In this document: positions 51,650 to 58,623 of the stretch, piece after piece
Layout: each line of letters opens with the position of its first letter
How positions within the stretch are numbered: the first letter of the stretch is position 1
NCBI GenBank assembly: GCA_037147155.1
Contig: JBAWVR010000001.1
Location: 1 to 58,842 of the forward strand
Length of the DNA stretch: 58,842 nucleotides
Direction: 5' to 3'
Source: JBAWVR01 sp037147155
Lineage (GTDB): Bacteria > Patescibacteriota > Minisyncoccia > Phycocordibacterales > GWA1-40-21
Position numbers and translations under genes: made by a program
Notes under the pieces: model-generated
Database searches by the model: none
Told to the model about the DNA's origin: nothing
What the model saw: only the letters and a program-made list of their open reading frames with translations

Positions 51650-52025
51650 ATGACGCCCCCCCCCCGCAAAATTATTACCTCTACTACAAAAACTCAAGGA
51701 TAATTATATTCTCTGGTATAGCTACTATTTAACCCTACCTAAACTCCACCGTCATTCCTTGGGTCAAAAAATTGACTGCTTATATATTGAGATTATTGAA
51801 GCCATATCTATTGCCAGTTATCTATCTAAGGAAGAGAAACTGCCATGGGTTAGACTTGCCACCCGCAAGACTGACACTCTCAAAATATTACTTTTGGTTT
51901 TATGGGAAACCAAATCACTTGATAACAAGAAGTATCTAGCCGTATCGGTAAAAATTGAAGAAATCGGACGGATGCTTGGCGGTTGGAGTGGTCAAATATC
52001 TAAACAAAACTCTCCCAACAAATAG
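51650..52025 (+). CDS. avd: DGR accessory protein Avd, out of frame at a C10 run
   Basis: Avd forms a barrel that binds RT and template RNA. The frame from about 51654 encodes KLLPLLLQKLKDNYILWYSY, then LPKLHRHSLGQKIDCLY, and ends EEIGRMLGGWSGQISKQ, the typical Avd ending. The natural ATG (51650, or 51644) is separated from it by a run of ten C (51656-51665). With nine C, ATG-ACG-CCC... enters this frame exactly; with ten it stops early. TTG at 51759 could start a short form. The gene is opposite in strand to the RT, template and target. Confidence 0.8.
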
Positions 52026-52046
52026 TCGGGAGAGAAATAGAGAGAG

Positions 52047-52180
52047 TTGCGACGCAGGAACACGAAACGATTGTCTGCATTGTAGAAGTTGTCAGCATGG
52101 CCATTGTTGCTATTGAGCCACAACTCGCCATCATCATTGCACTTCACATTGAACACCTTGAGGTCGCCGTCCGAGTCGGT
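52047..52180 (-). repeat. DGR template repeat (TR)
   Basis: This 134-bp segment aligns without gaps to the variable region at 52542-52675. There are 15 mismatches, every one at a template adenine of the minus strand (about 35 adenines). A short minus-strand frame over it (from 52201) mirrors the target C-terminus with Asn-rich AAC codons. It starts about 20 bases after the avd stop. Confidence 0.97.
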
Positions 52181-52434
52181 TATATATAAAATATCATCCA
52201 TATCACTGTCCTTTGAATACTCTCAAGACTGTATCTAATTTGGCATCGTAATGCTCCAATATTTTATACCAAGTATCTCTTGTTTTTAATAATACACACA
52301 CCACTCTATCCAAAACCTTGATCTTGAATACTCTCGATGTATGGATACTGTGTTCGGTAGTAGAAAACCGTAATCTTCCACATATTCACCTACTTACTTT
52401 TTTATTATAGCAGACACGACCGTTTTTGAATATT
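52181..52434 (-). promoter_or_regulatory. TR leader region with promoter
   Basis: A TGC-TATAAT extended -10 (TATAAT at 52404-52409, minus strand) lies about 225 bases before the TR and after the target terminator, so the template RNA probably has its own promoter. A 50-codon frame without ATG (ending LEHYDAKLDTVLRVFKGQ) looks protein-like but lacks a start. GAGAGTATTCAA occurs twice. Confidence 0.5.
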
Positions 52435-52472
52435 AAAAAAGCACCCTCATTGCCGAAGCAAATTGAGGGTGC
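52435..52472 (-). terminator. Terminator of the DGR target gene
   Basis: GCACCCTCA pairs with TGAGGGTGC around ATTTGCTTCGGCAA, followed on the minus strand by TTTTTT. Confidence 0.9.
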
Positions 52473-52520
52473 CGGAGAGCCGAGAGAGAGCAAAGTACAA
52501 AGGGACAAAGAAGTCCCAAG

Positions 52521-52538
52521 GTTCTTAGCTCTGAGAAC
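52521..52538 (-). repeat. Hairpin just downstream of the VR
   Basis: GTTCTTAG-CT-CTGAGAAC is an 8-bp inverted repeat directly after the target stop codon. A hairpin or cruciform at this place is known to be needed for efficient retrohoming in phage DGRs. Confidence 0.65.
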
Positions 52539-53179
52539 TACTTGCGACGCAGGAACACGAAACGATGGTCAGCATTGTAGAAGCGGCCAGCATGGCCATA
52601 GTAGCTAGAGAGCCACAACCCGCCATCATCACCGCACTCCACATGGAACACCTCGAGGTCGCCGTCCGAGTCGGTGATGGGTTCCATCGCAATGATGATC
52701 CATTCTCCTCTCGGCTGGTCCTGGTACTGCAAACGCAGTTGGGGACCAACTTCGGCAGGACAGAGGTCGAGACCAAGCTTGATAGCTTGCTCGTAGATTT
52801 CCTTGATGCTAGCCCCTTCCTTGAAGCCAAGCTCGCGAACCGAGAGATTCACGAGATCAACCTCGTTTTCCGTAGTGGACACGCTGGCTTCAAAAGCAGA
52901 CTTGCCGAGGATATCGTTGGCCCAGTCGCTGATATTGCTACCAGCTTTCTTCAGAACCTTACGGAAGTCACCGGCATTCTTGGGCCCGGTGCCGATCTTG
53001 ATGGTCTTCCAGATCGGGAAGTCCTTATCAACTTCATCCAAAATCAGGGCCTCGAGAACCTCTTGCAGTCTTGTGGGGTTTCCCATCCACTTCTGCATTT
53101 TTTCCCCTGTGAGTCCGGCCGGAAGGCAGGTGCACATGGCGGAGATGAAAGCGGCGGTCTGTTTGTTAATTGTGCTCAT
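52538..53179 (-). CDS. DGR variable (target) protein
   Basis: The 213-residue protein has an unrecognised helical N-terminal part (with CTCLPAGLTGEKMQKWMG), a middle part (EIYEQAIKLGLDLCPAEVGP) and a C-terminal domain beginning near QLRLQYQDQPRGEWIII. The end WLSSYYGHAGRFYNADHRFVFLRR is the variable segment (residues 169-213) and has the form of a C-type-lectin-like DGR fold. There is no signal peptide or membrane helix. It is expressed from a strong promoter (53338-53366) with a structured 150-nt leader. By analogy it displays a variable binding surface; the partner is unknown. Confidence 0.9.
   Translation of the reverse strand: MSTINKQTAAFISAMCTCLPAGLTGEKMQKWMGNPTRLQEVLEALILDEVDKDFPIWKTIKIGTGPKNAGDFRKVLKKAGSNISDWANDILGKSAFEASVSTTENEVDLVNLSVRELGFKEGASIKEIYEQAIKLGLDLCPAEVGPQLRLQYQDQPRGEWIIIAMEPITDSDGDLEVFHVECGDDGGLWLSSYYGHAGRFYNADHRFVFLRRK
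52542..52675 (-). repeat. DGR variable region (VR)
   Basis: This is the 3' end of the target gene. Relative to the template it changes 11 residues, among them Asn to Ser, Tyr, Tyr, Arg, His and Gly, as expected from AAC codons. The unchanged stretch at the 3' end (TTCGTGTTCCTGCGTCGCAA) would serve as the initiation site for retrohoming. Confidence 0.96.
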
Positions 53180-53218
53180 GGTGTTTTTTCCTTTCTTAGG
53201 TTTTCACCATTTTATGCT

Positions 53219-53302
53219 TGACCATCAAACGCGATGGTCATAGCCAGAAACCTATGTTTTATGCCAGTTTACTGGCAAACAAGGGCTTGTGGCTATGACC
53301 AT
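53219..53302 (-). promoter_or_regulatory. Leader with competing hairpins before the DGR target
   Basis: In the mRNA, ATGGTCATAGCCA (53290-53302) can pair perfectly with TGGCTATGACCAT (53234-53246), enclosing GCCAGTAAACTGGC. The second segment can instead pair with GATGGTCA (53219-53226). The two structures exclude each other. A 16-codon frame starts at the first ATG. This resembles attenuator or riboswitch logic, but no known class is recognised. Confidence 0.55.
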
Positions 53303-53337
53303 TTAAGTAGTTTTCTTAGTCAAAGAACTATGTATAT

Positions 53338-53366
53338 AGTATACACCCTTTGAAGTCTTTTGTCAA
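53338..53366 (-). promoter_or_regulatory. Promoter of the DGR target gene
   Basis: TTGACA (53361-53366), 17 bases, TATACT (53338-53343). Confidence 0.8.
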
Positions 53367-53414
53367 GAGGTTAAAAAGTAGCCTAAAATATAGTTAACTT
53401 CAGCCACAAAACCC

Positions 53415-53445
53415 CTAATTCACCATGGTGAATTAGGGGTTTAAC
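53415..53445. terminator. Palindrome CCCCTAATTCACC-ATGGTGAATTAGGGG
   Basis: A near-perfect hairpin with flanking AAAACC and TTTAAC lies between the target promoter and the REP repeats. It may be a weak terminator. Confidence 0.5.
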
Positions 53446-53461
53446 ACTTCCTTTTTTTCTC

Positions 53462-53563
53462 CTCTGTCATTCCCGCGCAGGCGGGAATCCAGTCTTATCT
53501 TTAAGACTTTCCTATCGGAAAGGTCGCCTGGATTCCTGGTCAAGCCAGGAATGACACAGAAGA
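53462..53563. repeat. Pair of REP-like palindromes
   Basis: CTGTCATTCCCGCGCAGGCG and, further on, CCTGGATTCCTGGTCAAGCC form an inverted pair that encloses CTTTCCTATCGGAAAGG. Same class as at 34768. Confidence 0.85.
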
Positions 53564-53616
53564 AAGCCGTAATTTGCTTCGCAAATTCCGGCTTTGGTTT
53601 TATACGTAGTCGATTC

Positions 53617-53655
53617 GCCCGCCCGTACCGAGCAGACTCGTCCGTTCGGGCGGGT
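53617..53655. repeat. GC-rich palindrome GCCCGCCCGTACCGA...CGTTCGGGCGGG
   Basis: Member of the same palindrome family as 50058-50160. Confidence 0.7.
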
Positions 53656-53694
53656 ATCATTCGTACAATTCGTATATTGGTATATTTACCTACA

Positions 53695-53832
53695 GCCGGT
53701 TGTGAGTTTTGGCATCGTTTTTAAAATTGCGTTCAAGTATTATTTTGATTATCTAATTAACAAAACAGACCCTAGCTCAATACCAGAATCTGTTCTGTTA
53801 AAAACAATTTTAATGCCAAAATCTACAACGGG
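53695..53832 (-). repeat. Family A inverted-repeat element, copy 4 (after argS)
   Basis: Starts right after the argS stop TAG with CCCGTTGTAGATTTTGGC and ends CTCACAACCGGC. CTACA (plus strand) flanks it on both sides at 53690-53694 and 53833-53837, a 5-bp duplication that includes the stop codon. The interior aligns with copies 1 and 2. Confidence 0.88.
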
Positions 53833-55602
53833 CTACATTTTCTCCGGTACCTCAATCCCCATCAAGTTCAATCCATTCTCCAAGACCTGTGCCGTAGCTT
53901 GGGCAATTGCCACACGATATGGTGAAGTAACTTCAGTCTTGTCCACGATTTTATGATTGGCATAATATGAATTAAATTCAGATGACAATTCAATCAAATA
54001 GGTGGCCATGAAGTGTGAAGAGTACTCGGTCTGACAACGCACTACCACTTCGGGGAAACGATAAATTATTTTCTCCACTCGACTGATTTCGGTTTCAGCT
54101 TTTTTCGCAGTCTTAAACATATTCCAGAAACCACCAATCACTCCAGCTTGTTTTGCCTTCTCTACAATGGACTTGGCACGGACACAGGTGTACTGAAGAT
54201 ATGGGCCAGAATCCCCTTCAAAGGATAGTGACTTCTCAAAATCAAAAATAATATCTTTGCCGGCCTCCTGTTTCAAAATAGAATAACGAATCGCACCGAC
54301 CGCAACAATCTCTGCCAACTTTTTCTTCTCTTCTTCGGTCATGACGCGCTCTTTGATTTTCTCAGTCGCAATTTCCTCCACATCAGAAATCATAGATTCT
54401 CCTGTGATCACATCACCGCGACGAGACGACATTTTACCGCCAGCAAAACGAAGCATACCATGAGAGATATGTTTGGTTTTCTCAGCTACTTCAGGTTCAA
54501 TCAAACTCAAAGCTTTCAATACTACCTTGAAATAATCACTCTGCTCGTGAGCAGTAATAATAATAGACTGATTGATATTTGGATTTTCTTTGAACTTCAA
54601 AGTATTCAAGCCCAACTCTTTGGTCTCATAAGTTGGAACACCCACAGAGTTCACGAACACGCGAGTGTGAAGACCATAATTTTCTCCACGGAAAATAGTG
54701 GCATTGTCACTCTTTTCAAAAATCCCTTTGGAATTTTCAGTCACAATAGTCAATCCATCTTTAACCACTTCACTTTCAAAATAATATCTATCAAATTTTG
54801 TGCCGAGTTTTTTGAATATTTCTTCAAAGTGCTTCATGCTGACAGCCTTACCAGCTTTGTGCAGTTTCATTATTTCTTCATCTTTGCCTTCAAAAATCAC
54901 TTTGTTCAACTGATCAATCTCAGCTTTTTCGGCTCCTTCTTTATCGTATTCTGATGAACCAAAAGTATAAGCCAAACCCCAAAAAGCCCCCTCATTATCA
55001 TGAGATAGCATAGCCACTTCTCTATCATAGACCGGCACTTTATCTTTCTTCTCCGCCAAATAATTCTGGTCCAATTTCTGATAGCCCCAAATAGCTTTGG
55101 CTACATGAAGACCAACATCACCTGAATAACAAGCACGTTTGACTTCGGCGCCAGCAAAAGCAATAAAACGTGACATGGTCTCGCCAACAGAGTTACTCAT
55201 GAGGTGACCAATGTGAAATTGTTTGAATGGATTTGGATCAGTGTACTCAATCAAAATCTTCTCCCCTTTTCGACTATCATTGCTACCATATTTTTTTCCA
55301 AGTTTAGGAATATTTTTTACTTCTATTTCAAAAAAGTCGGCCTGCAAATAAAAGTTGATGAAACCTGGGCCAGCGATTTCAATTTTCTCAACCTGGAGAA
55401 TATTTTTGGCATTTAATTTTTCTACAATTTTTTCAGCCGTTTGGCGTGGATTAAGACCAAGCTTTTTTGAGGCCACAAGAGAGGCATTTGTAGAATAATC
55501 TCCAAAATTCAAATCCTCTGGATGTTCAATGGCGATCTTGGCATCTGTGACACCCAAATCAGCCAAAACCTCCAAAACCGCTTTTTCTAATTGATTTTTC
55601 AT
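53833..55602 (-). CDS. argS: Arginyl-tRNA synthetase
   Basis: Class I enzyme charging tRNA-Arg. The 589 residues begin with the Add-1 domain (about 1-100, PEDLNFGDYSTNASLVASKKL). The HIGH motif follows in DPNPFKQFHIGHLMSN, with VNSVGVPTYETKELGLNTLKF, the class-I region MSSRRGDVITGE, and the helical anticodon-binding domain ending VPEKM. The ATG coincides with the edge of family B element 1. A promoter ends about six bases before that element, so the whole element lies in the mRNA leader. Confidence 0.97.
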   Translation of the reverse strand: MKNQLEKAVLEVLADLGVTDAKIAIEHPEDLNFGDYSTNASLVASKKLGLNPRQTAEKIVEKLNAKNILQVEKIEIAGPGFINFYLQADFFEIEVKNIPKLGKKYGSNDSRKGEKILIEYTDPNPFKQFHIGHLMSNSVGETMSRFIAFAGAEVKRACYSGDVGLHVAKAIWGYQKLDQNYLAEKKDKVPVYDREVAMLSHDNEGAFWGLAYTFGSSEYDKEGAEKAEIDQLNKVIFEGKDEEIMKLHKAGKAVSMKHFEEIFKKLGTKFDRYYFESEVVKDGLTIVTENSKGIFEKSDNATIFRGENYGLHTRVFVNSVGVPTYETKELGLNTLKFKENPNINQSIIITAHEQSDYFKVVLKALSLIEPEVAEKTKHISHGMLRFAGGKMSSRRGDVITGESMISDVEEIATEKIKERVMTEEEKKKLAEIVAVGAIRYSILKQEAGKDIIFDFEKSLSFEGDSGPYLQYTCVRAKSIVEKAKQAGVIGGFWNMFKTAKKAETEISRVEKIIYRFPEVVVRCQTEYSSHFMATYLIELSSEFNSYYANHKIVDKTEVTSPYRVAIAQATAQVLENGLNLMGIEVPEKM

Positions 55603-55702
55603 CCCGTTAGAGACTTGAGCATTATGTCTTTTGCCAAGCCTATTTTAATCTAGTAAATCTCTTGTTTAATTTGTAAAGTATCCCTCTTCGTCTCTAACGG
55701 GA
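55602..55702 (-). repeat. Family B inverted-repeat element, copy 1 (argS leader)
   Basis: The 101-bp element ends in perfect 13-bp inverted repeats TCCCGTTAGAGAC/GTCTCTAACGGGA. Its last A is the A of the argS ATG. TTCA flanks both sides (55598-55601, 55703-55706). The internal CATAATGC and the 5' GAAGAGGG word are shared with the glyA copy. Confidence 0.85.
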
Positions 55703-55714
55703 TTCATTGATTTT

Positions 55715-55743
55715 ACTATAACAAAAAACCTTATATAATACAA
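55715..55743 (-). promoter_or_regulatory. Promoter of argS
   Basis: TTGTAT (55738-55743), 17 bases, TATAGT (55715-55720, preceded by TGT). The start point should fall at about 55708, just upstream of the family B element. Confidence 0.6.
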
Positions 55744-55751
55744 AATCTAAT

Positions 55752-55780
55752 TTGACCATACTTATCCGTAGGTTTAAAAT
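55752..55780 (+). promoter_or_regulatory. Promoter of the 55829 small gene
   Basis: TTGACC (55752-55757), 17 bases, TAAAAT (55775-55780). Confidence 0.65.
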
Positions 55781-55828
55781 TAAACTAGGTTGTTCTTCTC
55801 ACCAAACTCCAAAGAAAGGAGGTGCGTC

Positions 55829-56083
55829 ATGTCAAAATCTCATGTTGTCTACAAGGGTGACAAGCAAGGTGACGAGACCGGTAAGGTCTACAAAAAAATT
55901 GTCCGTCACCTAAAACAGCACGACCAATCAACTTGGCCAACGGAACTCCAAGAATCTATCAAGAAACTTGGAGACCCACCAAAATCTCGCCAAGGTCGAG
56001 ACGATTTTGATTCAAAGGTAGAAAAATTAATCTACCGTTGGATTGAAAACAATGAAGAAGTTGCCAAACACTGGAGGCCATGA
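55829..56083 (+). CDS. Small basic/charged hypothetical protein
   Basis: I take the ATG at 55829 because AGGAGGTG stands six bases before it. The 84-residue product (MSKSHVVYKGDKQGDETGKV...) is rich in Lys, Asp and Gln with a helical middle (KKIVRHLKQHD, ELQESIKKLG) and ends EEVAKHWRP. There is no known domain, membrane helix or cysteine. It has its own promoter and terminator, which suggests an independently expressed small protein. The Shine-Dalgarno type matches the small cysteine-rich genes at 4-5 kb and the gene at 56624. Confidence 0.65.
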   Translation: MSKSHVVYKGDKQGDETGKVYKKIVRHLKQHDQSTWPTELQESIKKLGDPPKSRQGRDDFDSKVEKLIYRWIENNEEVAKHWRP

Positions 56084-56098
56084 TGACCAAAAACTAAT

Positions 56099-56130
56099 GC
56101 CGGTTCGCCTGTTGCGAACCGGCTGTTTTA
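56099..56130. terminator. Terminator shared by the 55829 gene and dut
   Basis: GCCGGTTCGC pairs with GCGAACCGGC around CTGTT, followed by TGTTTTAATT. The stem ends near the dut stop codon. Confidence 0.8.
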
Positions 56131-56553
56131 ATTCTTACCCGTGGAGCCAAAACCTCCTGCACCCCTAGTAGTTTCGGATTCAATTTGTCCTTCTTCGAAT
56201 TCTACTTCTTCACGCTTTTGAACAATCATTTGACCAACCTTGTCACCCACTTCAAATTTTTGTTCTTCTTTACTCAAATTAATTAAGGCAACGCAAACTT
56301 CCCCACAATAACCAGCATCCACCACTCCACCGATAGTCTTGATTCCCTTTTTGACTGCCAGACCACTTTTGTCCCAAATAAGTCCAGTGTAGCCAACAGG
56401 AATTTCCATTTTTAAACCAGTTGGAGCCACTGCCCGATCTCCCGGGAAAAGAACTATTTCTTCAGTAGTGAATAAGTCGGCACCAGCATCACCCTTGTGA
56501 GCAAAAACTGGCATTTTGGCGTTTGGGTGTAATTTCTCAATTTTAATTTTCAT
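56128..56553 (-). CDS. dut: dUTP diphosphatase
   Basis: Hydrolyses dUTP to dUMP and keeps uracil out of DNA. The 141-residue trimeric-type dUTPase has all five motifs: HKGDAGADLF, KSGLAVKKG, GGVVDAGYCGEVCVALINL, KVGQMIVQK and the C-terminal RGAGGFGSTG. TATAAT lies six bases before the ATG. The nucleotide-hydrolase-like gene at 56918 may share a role in nucleotide-pool cleaning. Confidence 0.97.
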   Translation of the reverse strand: MKIKIEKLHPNAKMPVFAHKGDAGADLFTTEEIVLFPGDRAVAPTGLKMEIPVGYTGLIWDKSGLAVKKGIKTIGGVVDAGYCGEVCVALINLSKEEQKFEVGDKVGQMIVQKREEVEFEEGQIESETTRGAGGFGSTGKN

Positions 56554-56559
56554 AAGGTA

Positions 56560-56565
56560 ATTATA
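56560..56565 (-). promoter_or_regulatory. Leaderless -10 box of dut
   Basis: TGA-TATAAT, then TACCTT and the ATG at 56553. Confidence 0.65.
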
Positions 56566-56576
56566 TCAAAAAATTA

Positions 56577-56599
56577 GGCCAACCGCTTTGCGGTTGGCC
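56577..56599 (-). terminator. Terminator of the 56624 small gene
   Basis: GGCCAACCGC pairs with GCGGTTGGCC; on the minus strand TAATTTTTTG follows. It overlaps the dut promoter region. Confidence 0.8.
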
Positions 56600-56623
56600 A
56601 TCCTATCTCCTCTTTGCTATTTC

Positions 56624-56812
56624 TTAGTTTTCTTGTCCGCCCATGGCGGGCGCCCGAACACCTGCTGTGACCGCTTTGTGCCACCCTGATCGACCTCTTT
56701 TGAGACTTTTGCCATCTGCCTGATCCTTTTCTGTTGGTTTTGGTTGCAGACAATTGTGGTTGCTAATGCAGCCACGCTTACAGAAATTACTTCCAAAATA
56801 TTTACGTTTCAT
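56624..56812 (-). CDS. Small basic cysteine-containing protein
   Basis: The 62-residue product (MKRKYFGSNFCKRGCISNHN...) has three Cys in its first third, CxxxC-x5-C, and a Lys/Arg-rich middle. AGAGGAGT lies nine bases before the ATG and a terminator follows the stop. It resembles the small proteins at 4058-4998 in style only. A GC-rich patch near the stop codes for APAMGGQEN. The gene call rests on the ribosome site and terminator; the function is unknown. Confidence 0.5.
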   Translation of the reverse strand: MKRKYFGSNFCKRGCISNHNCLQPKPTEKDQADGKSLKRGRSGWHKAVTAGVRAPAMGGQEN

Positions 56813-56886
56813 CGCTTATGACTCCTCTTAAAAAAGAATGAACAATTTCTTCAGACCACAAGATAACATAAAAATTGTAAAAAACA

Positions 56887-56914
56887 AAATCCGAGCCTTA
56901 CGACTCGGATTTTG
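56887..56914 (-). terminator. Terminator of the 56918 gene
   Basis: AAAATCCGAG pairs with CTCGGATTTT around CCTTACGA, just beyond the stop codon. Confidence 0.85.
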
Positions 56915-56917
56915 CTT

Positions 56918-57325
56918 TTAAACATTTTCTCTAAAAAACGGTTCCAATTCTTCTACTTGTTGATATTCTTTTACCATCAAATTTTTATCACCGGAAATCA
57001 TAGCCGATATTTTCTTTTTACCTTCTACATTTCGATATAAACAAATTATCTTTTTCTCTTTGGCTTCGGCATAGGCTATTTCATAACCTACTCCAATACT
57101 TGGTGTGGTTACTTCTGCCACAACTAGGTCGGATGAATTTATCATCCCCACATCACGATTGTATATTTCAGTTTCGGTTAAATCCTGTTTTGTAGAATCA
57201 TACTTTCCACCCACGATGTGTTCGGTCAAAACTTCACCGTGCGTCAAAAGTAATTTGATTATCTCAGAATACACTTCCTCGTCTTCACGCCCACCACGGA
57301 TTGATCCAGCAAAATATATTTTCAT
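56918..57325 (-). CDS. Nucleoside 2-deoxyribosyltransferase / DNPH1-like hydrolase
   Basis: The 135-residue protein starts MKIYFAGSIRGGRED, the signature of the DNPH1 (Rcl) branch that splits 2'-deoxynucleoside 5'-phosphates. It has the catalytic Asp region SDLVVAEVTTPSIGVGYEIAYAEA with the conserved Glu, and a Rossmann-like pattern. It likely removes or recycles deoxynucleotides. It starts one base after the glyA stop, so the two are an operon. A nucleoside 2-deoxyribosyltransferase is the alternative call. Confidence 0.85.
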   Translation of the reverse strand: MKIYFAGSIRGGREDEEVYSEIIKLLLTHGEVLTEHIVGGKYDSTKQDLTETEIYNRDVGMINSSDLVVAEVTTPSIGVGYEIAYAEAKEKKIICLYRNVEGKKKISAMISGDKNLMVKEYQQVEELEPFFRENV

Positions 57326-57326
57326 T

Positions 57327-58523
57327 TTATTTCTTCAAAATCTGATCAATTCTCTTGGCCAATTTAATCATATCTTTTTCTTTGGCTCCTCTTGTAGTCT
57401 CTCCGGCAGTACCCAAGCGAATTCCGGATGGATCAAATGGGGTGCGAGTCTCATTTGGAATAGTATTTTTATTTACAATGATTCCTTCCTTTTCCAATTT
57501 CTCAGAAGCCACGGCTCCTGGCATCCCCTCTCCACTCATCCATGTATCAACTAGAATCAAATGACTATCAGTACCGCCAGACACAATTCTCCAACCCAGT
57601 TTTTTCAATTCATCAGCCAAAACTTTTGCATTTTTTACTACCTGCTTGGCATATTTTTTGAAAGCTGGTGAAGCAGCTTCTTTCATAGCCACTGCCACAG
57701 CCGCAATCTGATTCATGTGTGGACCGCCCTGAAGTCCCGGAAAAATAGCTTTATCAATTTTCTTGCCCAATTCTCTCACATCTACTTTAGAAAAAATCAT
57801 TGCGCTGCGAGGTCCGCGCAAAGTCTTGTGCACAGTGGTAGTGACGATATCCGCATATTCAAACGGTGTTGGGTAAGCTCCACCAGCAACCAAACCAGCA
57901 AAGTGTGACATATCTACCATGAGCATCGCCCCACAAGCATCAGCAATCTCACGGAACTTTTTGAAATCCACCACGCGTGGATAAGCAGTATAACCAGCGA
58001 CAATCAATTTTGGTTTAGCTTCCACGGCCAGTTTCTTCAAATCTTCGTAGTCTAGAACTTCACTCTTGGCATCTACACCGTAGGCCACCTGTTGCCAGAA
58101 CTTTCCTGAAGCGGAAACTTTGTGACCGTGAGTCAAGTGACCACCATGATCAAGTGACATACCCATAATCTTTTCACCCTGAGGCACGAGTGCAAGATAC
58201 ACACCCAAGTTGGCTGGTGAACCAGATAGCGGTTGAACATTTACTTTCCAGCCACCAAGATCAGGTCGGTCAGTATCTCCAGCTTTCAAACCAAAAGCTT
58301 TAAGAGCTCTGTCCTGACACAGCAATTCAATCTTGTCGGTATTCACCTGTCCACCGTAGTATCGCTTGCCAGGATAACCCTCAGAATATTTGTTGGTGAG
58401 TTTGGAACCAAGAGCCTTCAAGACATCATCAGATACATAGTTTTCAGAAGCGATCAAAGAAATATTTTTCTTCTGTCTCACTTCTTCGGCTTTAATCAAC
58501 TTTTCAATTTGTTTGTCTTTCAT
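57327..58523 (-). CDS. glyA: Serine hydroxymethyltransferase
   Basis: PLP enzyme interconverting serine and glycine with transfer of a one-carbon unit to tetrahydrofolate. The 398 residues show ISLIASENYVS, NKYSEGYPGKRYYGG, NVQPLSGSPANLGVY, the PLP Lys in TTTVHKTLRGPR and GLQGGPH. The ATG coincides with the edge of family B element 2. It is the only folate-pathway gene here, so its role is likely glycine supply and one-carbon units. Confidence 0.97.
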   Translation of the reverse strand: MKDKQIEKLIKAEEVRQKKNISLIASENYVSDDVLKALGSKLTNKYSEGYPGKRYYGGQVNTDKIELLCQDRALKAFGLKAGDTDRPDLGGWKVNVQPLSGSPANLGVYLALVPQGEKIMGMSLDHGGHLTHGHKVSASGKFWQQVAYGVDAKSEVLDYEDLKKLAVEAKPKLIVAGYTAYPRVVDFKKFREIADACGAMLMVDMSHFAGLVAGGAYPTPFEYADIVTTTVHKTLRGPRSAMIFSKVDVRELGKKIDKAIFPGLQGGPHMNQIAAVAVAMKEAASPAFKKYAKQVVKNAKVLADELKKLGWRIVSGGTDSHLILVDTWMSGEGMPGAVASEKLEKEGIIVNKNTIPNETRTPFDPSGIRLGTAGETTRGAKEKDMIKLAKRIDQILKK

Positions 58524-58623
58524 CCCGTTAGAGGCTTGGGCATTATGTTTTCTGCCTAGCCATAGTTAATTTAATAAATATCTTAATTTTATTATACAAG
58601 ACCCCTCTTCGCCTCTAACGGGA
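58523..58623 (-). repeat. Family B inverted-repeat element, copy 2 (glyA leader)
   Basis: 101 bp with perfect 13-bp ends TCCCGTTAGAGGC/GCCTCTAACGGGA. Compared with the argS copy, one base pair has changed from A-T to G-C on both arms. TCA flanks both sides (58520-58522, 58624-58626). TGTATAAT inside it could be a -10 box for glyA. The upstream GIY-YIG gene ends within it. Confidence 0.85.

Noticed and set aside
52565..53221. Rightward open frame of 218 codons over the DGR target gene
   Set aside because: It is antisense to the target, whose VR/TR relationship and promoter establish the minus strand as coding.
17408..53832. CRISPR array as an explanation for the repeated palindromes
   Set aside because: Copies are dispersed, not tandem, with no regular spacers and no cas genes; the RecB-type nuclease at 474 is not enough.
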